The position numbers and the translations under genes are program-made. Positions 59,041 to 64,000 of a stretch of DNA of 64,000 nucleotides are shown one piece after another. Where the stretch lies: contig NW_003210195.1 in the NCBI RefSeq assembly GCF_000006405.1, positions 169,176 to 233,175 of the forward strand. The letters are read 5' to 3'. This DNA comes from Perkinsus marinus ATCC 50983 (lineage: Eukaryota > Perkinsozoa > Perkinsida > Perkinsidae). Position 1 is the stretch's first letter, and each line of letters begins with the position of its first letter. The notes under the pieces were generated by a model that was given only the letters and a program-made list of their open reading frames with translations, was not told where the DNA came from and made no database searches.

Positions 59041-62000
59041 GATCCCAATTGACATCCTTTTCATCTACTGCCCGGTACAAGTAAGAATTCTTAATACTGT
59101 GAAGGCTCAGTCTACACGTAATGCAAAATCATGCTTCACGTTTTAGAGTGATAATGAAAGTATGAGTCTGTGTGGCACGTATCCAGGGTTGGTCGAGTTT
59201 GGTCCGACCGCCCATCTAGTAGTAGTGTTATTAGTATGGATATCTACATACATCTACGTCTGGTATCAAAGTAGCAGGCAAGTGATGAGCTAGTCCTCTC
59301 CATGGGTAGTATCAGCAATGGAGGTTGCACCTTAAAGGTACCTCAAACCGCTGTTCATAGGCAGAGTATCGCACTCAGCGTTGATACCCGTGAGTCACAC
59401 TCATTTATCATCCTTCTTGTTCATGCTATTCTGTAGTGTCTGTCCTTCTTGAGTGGTATCCTTGTAACACGACAGTTCCCTGCACCACCATCGAGTAACG
59501 ATACTCATCAAATACTCGATCCAGCTGTTCTAGTTGATGTTGCGGCATTAATCCATCTAGTAGGACGATAGACCATTCATTGTCTAACATACTTGTCAAA
59601 ACTGTATCTCGACCGGACTATCCTAGATGATCATTTCACTGCTTAGATAGTTGGACTACCCTTCTGTTTGGTATCCGACATCATCATCTTTATGCGTTGG
59701 CCTTTCTCAATAATTCAGCATAGCTACTTTGCGGATTATGAGAGAATGAGGTATCCGAATGGCACCACACCCTGTCTCAATCTTGACCATCGACCAATTA
59801 GGTCCATCGTATTCTGTCTCTCTGCTACGCCATTGATGTTCGTGTCGCAGGTGATAGTTATGATACGATTCAGATCAAGTATGTGGATGGGCAGTGTGGT
59901 TCCTTTAACCTTCTAACTCGTCATTGTTTCCCCCTAGGTTCCACGAAGACAACATCATTACAGACAGCGGATGATGACTATGGATCCCCCTTGCCTTTGA
60001 TACTCTGGGGAGGAGCTACCATCACAGCTGTTAATCTTGTCGGTTACAGTCAATCCATGATAGGTCCCTCCTCTCATCCCGGTTCAGGTAGCGAATCTTC
60101 TGAGTTTGCGATATCTACAGGATACAGAGGGGACGAGTCTAGGAGAGACAGTAGCAGAGGTGTGCACTTTGAGCATCAATCCTAATGTTATAAACTCAGC
60201 TCTCTATGCATCCAGTTAGGCTGTTGTGGTAGGTTCCTCCATTCGTTAGAGCATTGAGATCGAATCCTCATATTGATTATAGGAATGTTGGACGATTGAA
60301 TGAAACCCAAATAGGTCAGATAGCAGACTTCTTGGAACGTAACACAACATTAGCTCAAATACGTTTCTCAGAAAACAATGGGATAAGTATTACAGGTGAT
60401 AAGAATACACCCCAAAGACTCGCCAGGAACCGTCCTCAGGTGCGGAACTCATGGCGAATGCTGTATGGGAGAATGTGAAACACAACATTAATGCTGGTAA
60501 CAATATCTTTATGAGCGGCTATTCCTCAACACTTCAGGCGCACCCGAACTCTCTACTCTAAAAAAGTTCAATACCATTGGCATTATAGATATATTATCAT
60601 CTACCAAAACAGTACTCTCACCCGATCCAGTTAGAATACCCCTACAGATGCTTCCGGAGGAGGAAGCTAAGGCCATCAATATGGATGACATATCATGTTT
60701 TGAAGGGTGCCCATTCGTCACCACTGCGTGGAGGTCTGAGGATCCCAGTGTAAGTACACCTTTACACGTTATAACTCGAGCAAGTGTACAATGTTATATG
60801 TTGACTTCAGGTGAGAGTAATGTTTGATGCCTCTGGTATATTCGCATTAACTCTCATGAAACGTAACGCTCAGCTCCTTGAGGTGGACATTGCCTCAAAT
60901 CAACTCACTGATGCCTGCATAAATAGTCTCATAGACCTCTTGGCGGCATGTAGTATTCTGTATGGTCGGAATAGTCAGTGGTAGACTCCATAGGTGAACG
61001 TCTCCAGTATTTGGATATATCGGCTAACTACTTCACGAACAGAGGTATAGCATTATTATCGGACAGCATCGCCACTCATGGAAGGTTGAGAAGTGTATAC
61101 TCAATAGAACATGCCTTCTGATATGCTTCGGTTTGATTGTCCTCATTGTAGGTCCGAGTGAGCCATGTTCTTCTAGACTTGGATTATCTCAAATGTAGAT
61201 CTACTCTGGACCTGAGTATCGGCGCAGTGTATCGTGGAGCAATAAAAAGGCATCAAGTGTTATCATACTCCCAATCAAATTGTCATATAGATGCTCTACA
61301 AGAGTGAAACAATCTGCCTGGAGGTGTGGCCTTGGAATCAAACAGCTTGATACAGACTACCCATCATTGGATGAGTAAGCTAGTACACTCTATCGGGGAT
61401 ACCCTCAGTCTTGGATGCTTTGTGATAATGAGCGCTTCTCATTATGCTTTTCACAGGTATGGCCTAGCATTAGTGAGAATGATCGTCTCTGACTATGGCC
61501 TGGCCAGGGATTGGTTCCGTTCCCAACCCTTGGATATTCAGTATCATGCCATACAACGAGTACAGTACTGGTTAATAAATACGCCTCGCAATGACCTATA
61601 TCAAGATAATGAAAGATCTTGGTCACTGTGACGCTGATGAGCCAGGATCGTTGCTGGATCTCACTGAGGAGATTGCATTGGCCAGAAATCCTCCCAAGCA
61701 GATGAGGCTTGCTAAGCTGTCATTATATCATCTGCAATTCCTTCGATATGAAACTCTTGTAGATATGAACAGCAGTTCTCAAGGGCTGTATTGTGCCCCT
61801 CGGATGCAATCATAGTCGCATCATGCCTGACAAACTGCAATACGGTTCTTACGGAGTTGTCCTTACGAGGGCAACGTATTGGGGTGCAAGGGACGGTCGC
61901 TATCATAGATGCCGTTACGTAAGTGGCGAGTACTCACATATGGCCCATGACCTGGTTCACAGATATCTTGGTGGTGTGAATACACTTGACATAGCCTTTA

Positions 62001-62293
62001 ACGAGATATATTCTGTTGACGATGAGGTAAAAGACTCAACTAGTCTACACGCAGCCACTGCCGCCACCGATATACGAGGTAATGATGCTGAAAAATCAGC
62101 ATCCTCTATGATCATTACGGTCTCAGCCTCATCCACGAACAGTACCGTAACAGACGCCTTAATTGACGCGCTGACGTCTACTGATAGTCTCAGACTTGTC
62201 GACATTACAGGTAACCTCGCCTTTTATCCATACATAGACGATATTAATCGTGCTGCGCATGTTCATGGTCTCACTAAGGTTACTGTACACTGA
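59041..62293 (+). CDS. Leucine-rich-repeat (RNI-like) protein with membrane segment
   Basis: The N-terminal part includes IPIDILFIYCPVQ and a strong hydrophobic helix (AHLVVVLLVWISTYIYVWY near 59210-59265). The distal exons carry repeats of the ribonuclease-inhibitor type: IGQIADFLERNTTLAQIRFS near 60310, LLEVDIASNQLTDACINSLI near 60880, LQYLDISANYFTNRGIALLS near 61010, LGGVNTLDIAFNEI near 61965 and LTSTDSLRLVDITGNLAFYP near 62180, ending at TGA 62291-62293. Function unknown; a membrane-attached recognition protein is a reasonable guess. The start and several junctions (59.3-60.3 kb) are unresolved, and the gene may be joined to the preceding one. Its last ten or so codons lie in the duplicated 407-bp repeat. 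Confidence 0.5.
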
Positions 62294-62660
62294 TAAAGCT
62301 TATTGTAGAGAACATATTGCGTTTGCCTGGTGACAACGGATTATCGTTGCACATTCGATAACGAAAAACTGAGGACCGTGTCTCGCGAACGCTTGGGTAC
62401 TCTATAGCGATCGGGTGAACCATTGTTATCTTGAGTGCTCCCGTATCCCTCGAACAATGTTGAGAACCAAGCAGCTTCGCCAGCGGCGGGGGGAACGTTG
62501 CGAGTTCATGGAAGTCAACATTGTCGAAGGGGAGCGGGCGATTTCGGCAATTGCCACTTACGCTATCACGATTCGTTCCCTGAGGGATAACTGGGAGAAC
62601 ATTCAAACACATGAAATGGAACGGAGTGGTCGAGAGACAAATATCTGATATCATATCATC
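62254..62660. repeat. Direct repeat copy 1 (407 bp)
   Basis: Identical, as far as I can read, to 63594-64000. It starts within the last codons of the LRR gene and ends just before the first tRNA-Val. Both copies hold the same minus-strand 124-codon open frame, which I regard as chance. Confidence 0.95.
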
Positions 62661-62662
62661 TT

Positions 62663-62736
62663 GCTGGAATGGTCTAGTTGGTTATGACGACTGCCTAACA
62701 CGCAGTAGGTCCCGAGTTCGATTCTCGGTTCCAGTA
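62663..62736 (+). tRNA. tRNA-Val (anticodon AAC)
   Basis: Folds as a 74-nt cloverleaf: acceptor GCTGGAA pairing with TTCCAGT (first pair G-T), discriminator A, anticodon stem ACTGC/GCAGT with loop CTAACAC, five-base variable loop, and T-arm CCGAG/CTCGG with loop TTCGATT. No intron and no encoded CCA. Confidence 0.93.
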
Positions 62737-62834
62737 TGTTACAATTGTTATACACAAAGTCACATAATTCTGTGTCAAACACATAAAATGGAACCGCATC
62801 GTTGAGAAACAAATGTCTGGTCGTGCACTAACCT

Positions 62835-62908
62835 GCTGGAATGGTCTAGTTGGTTATGACGACTGCCTCACACGCAGTAGGTCCCGAGTTCGATTCTCGG
62901 TTCCAGTA
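62835..62908 (+). tRNA. tRNA-Val (anticodon CAC)
   Basis: Same sequence as the upstream tRNA except that the anticodon loop reads CTCACAC, changing the anticodon from AAC to CAC. The 172-bp offset and similar flanks show tandem duplication. Confidence 0.93.
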
Positions 62909-62981
62909 TCGTGCAGTCATTGTACAAAGAGCCGCACAACTCCGTACAAAATATACTATGGAACGGCGCCGTCAAACGATT

Positions 62982-63056
62982 GCTCGAGCGGTCTAGCTAG
63001 GTATATGATGAGTGTTACATATGCAGCATGTTTCGAGACCAGCCTCCGATTTCGGT
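62982..63056 (+). pseudogene. Decayed tRNA-Val copy
   Basis: The flank before it resembles that before the other two tRNAs (ATGGAACGG-type word). The D-arm region GGTCTAGCTAGGTA matches GGTCTAGTTGGTTA. The anticodon and T-arm regions are too diverged to fold, so it is probably a dead third unit. Confidence 0.45.
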
Positions 63057-63593
63057 ATAGCATAAAACGTGGGTTTCACTCACTCCTGAATCTACTCCCA
63101 TTGCCTCCCGTTCAACCACCACATCCTATTATTCATTCACGCTAGTCACTAATTTCTATGAATTCAACTTGCGCGTCCACCCAATCATCCATCAAATTAC
63201 TGACTTCATACCTTGCAGTCTCTAAATTCACACGCATTCTTTTGCGTGCGCATCTCCATGCTACTCAACCTACTTAGCCTACTGGAAGCGACAGTGCGAC
63301 ACCACAACCCTCCAAATCTAGGCTTTTCACGGGCCACCATGGCCTTATCATTCAATTTGAGGCGTTATTCGCGGGTGCTGGTATGTATCATGTCATAGTT
63401 ACTCTGTGATCACAGGTACATGTTGGCAGCGCCATGCGGGAGTGAAAGACGGTGACCATCCACTACTACCCTCAGAATTTTATGGAAAGAAGTTGATATT
63501 GTGGTGACTGGTGACACTTAACCTGAAAAATTGTTAATAAATCGATTCAACTGTTTTTGCTGAACAGCTTCGTATCACCACTATCTACCCAGA
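63057..63593. other. Spacer, nothing recognised
   Basis: About 540 bp between the tRNA array and the second repeat copy. No gene, RNA or repeat was recognised. Confidence 0.5.
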
Positions 63594-64000
63594 TGCGCAT
63601 GTTCATGGTCTCACTAAGGTTACTGTACACTGATAAAGCTTATTGTAGAGAACATATTGCGTTTGCCTGGTGACAACGGATTATCGTTGCACATTCGATA
63701 ACGAAAAACTGAGGACCGTGTCTCGCGAACGCTTGGGTACTCTATAGCGATCGGGTGAACCATTGTTATCTTGAGTGCTCCCGTATCCCTCGAACAATGT
63801 TGAGAACCAAGCAGCTTCGCCAGCGGCGGGGGGAACGTTGCGAGTTCATGGAAGTCAACATTGTCGAAGGGGAGCGGGCGATTTCGGCAATTGCCACTTA
63901 CGCTATCACGATTCGTTCCCTGAGGGATAACTGGGAGAACATTCAAACACATGAAATGGAACGGAGTGGTCGAGAGACAAATATCTGATATCATATCATC
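63594..64000. repeat. Direct repeat copy 2, runs off the window
   Basis: Matches 62254-62660 base for base to the window end, so the true repeat may be longer and include another tRNA unit. Offset between copies is 1340 bp. Confidence 0.95.

Noticed and set aside
62280-62654. 124-codon minus-strand frame, repeated at 63620-63994
   Set aside because: The duplicate is explained by the direct repeat; no motif or splice support, and it overlaps the end of the LRR gene.
62611-63145. Two plus-strand frames sharing CWNGLVGYDDCLTRS
   Set aside because: The shared peptide is the translation of the tRNA-Val genes.
1-64000. CRISPR arrays, rRNA genes, telomere repeats
   Set aside because: None seen; the only regular repeats are triplet runs, short minisatellites and the terminal duplication.

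Overview
The window is nuclear DNA of a gene-dense unicellular eukaryote. Genes lie on both strands a few tens to hundreds of bases apart. Almost all are split by tiny GT-AG introns, mostly 33-70 nt, and TAA, TAG and TGA all act as stops. The gene set (dynein light intermediate chain, eIF2B epsilon, VPS34, an ATG14-like protein, Rab4, otubain) is eukaryotic. The style (very short introns, short intergenic gaps, many mitochondrial presequences) fits an alveolate such as Perkinsus; that assignment is an inference from style, not from a marker gene. Nothing looks bacterial: I see no operons, CRISPR arrays or rRNA. Most gene models here were built by matching conserved family motifs and then finding GT-AG introns of compatible phase; where that failed I say so.

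Layout. 1-5 kb: 3' part of an inositol polyphosphate 5-phosphatase (+), an S1/P1-type nuclease (-) and a RING-H2 protein (-). 5-12 kb: the least understood part, with low-complexity DNA, a chain of perfect palindromes at 6.23-6.38 kb and four weakly supported genes. 12.5-20.4 kb: dynein light intermediate chain (+), an amino-acid transporter (-) and eIF2B epsilon (-). 21-30 kb: peptidyl-tRNA hydrolase, a SET-domain protein, a mitochondrial protein of unknown function and Rab4 (all +), then a divergent pair 68 bp apart, a small mitochondrial membrane protein (-) and a 3-oxoacyl-CoA reductase-like SDR (+). 30-45 kb: VPS34 (+), two unknown genes, an SR splicing factor, an otubain-RING fusion (+) and an ATG14-like gene (-). 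45-56 kb: a TMEM65 protein carrying a GAF domain with inserted EF-hands, an HMCES/SRAP protein, three minus-strand genes and mitochondrial methionine aminopeptidase. 56-62 kb: two unknown genes and a leucine-rich-repeat membrane protein. 62.2-64 kb: two tRNA-Val genes and a decayed third copy, with an identical direct repeat of at least 407 bp 1340 bp apart.

Functional links. VPS34 and its probable ATG14/UVRAG-type partner are encoded about 7.6 kb apart, and Rab4 and a phosphoinositide 5-phosphatase also fall in this window, so endosome and autophagy lipid signalling is well represented. Mitochondrial functions (peptidyl-tRNA hydrolase, MetAP, TMEM65 fusion, two presequence-bearing unknowns) form a second group. 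These are neighbours on a eukaryotic chromosome, so co-regulation is not implied. The most novel items are the TMEM65-GAF-EF-hand protein, the otubain-RING protein, the palindrome chain and the VPS34 intron that begins as a GTA microsatellite exactly at its 5' splice site.
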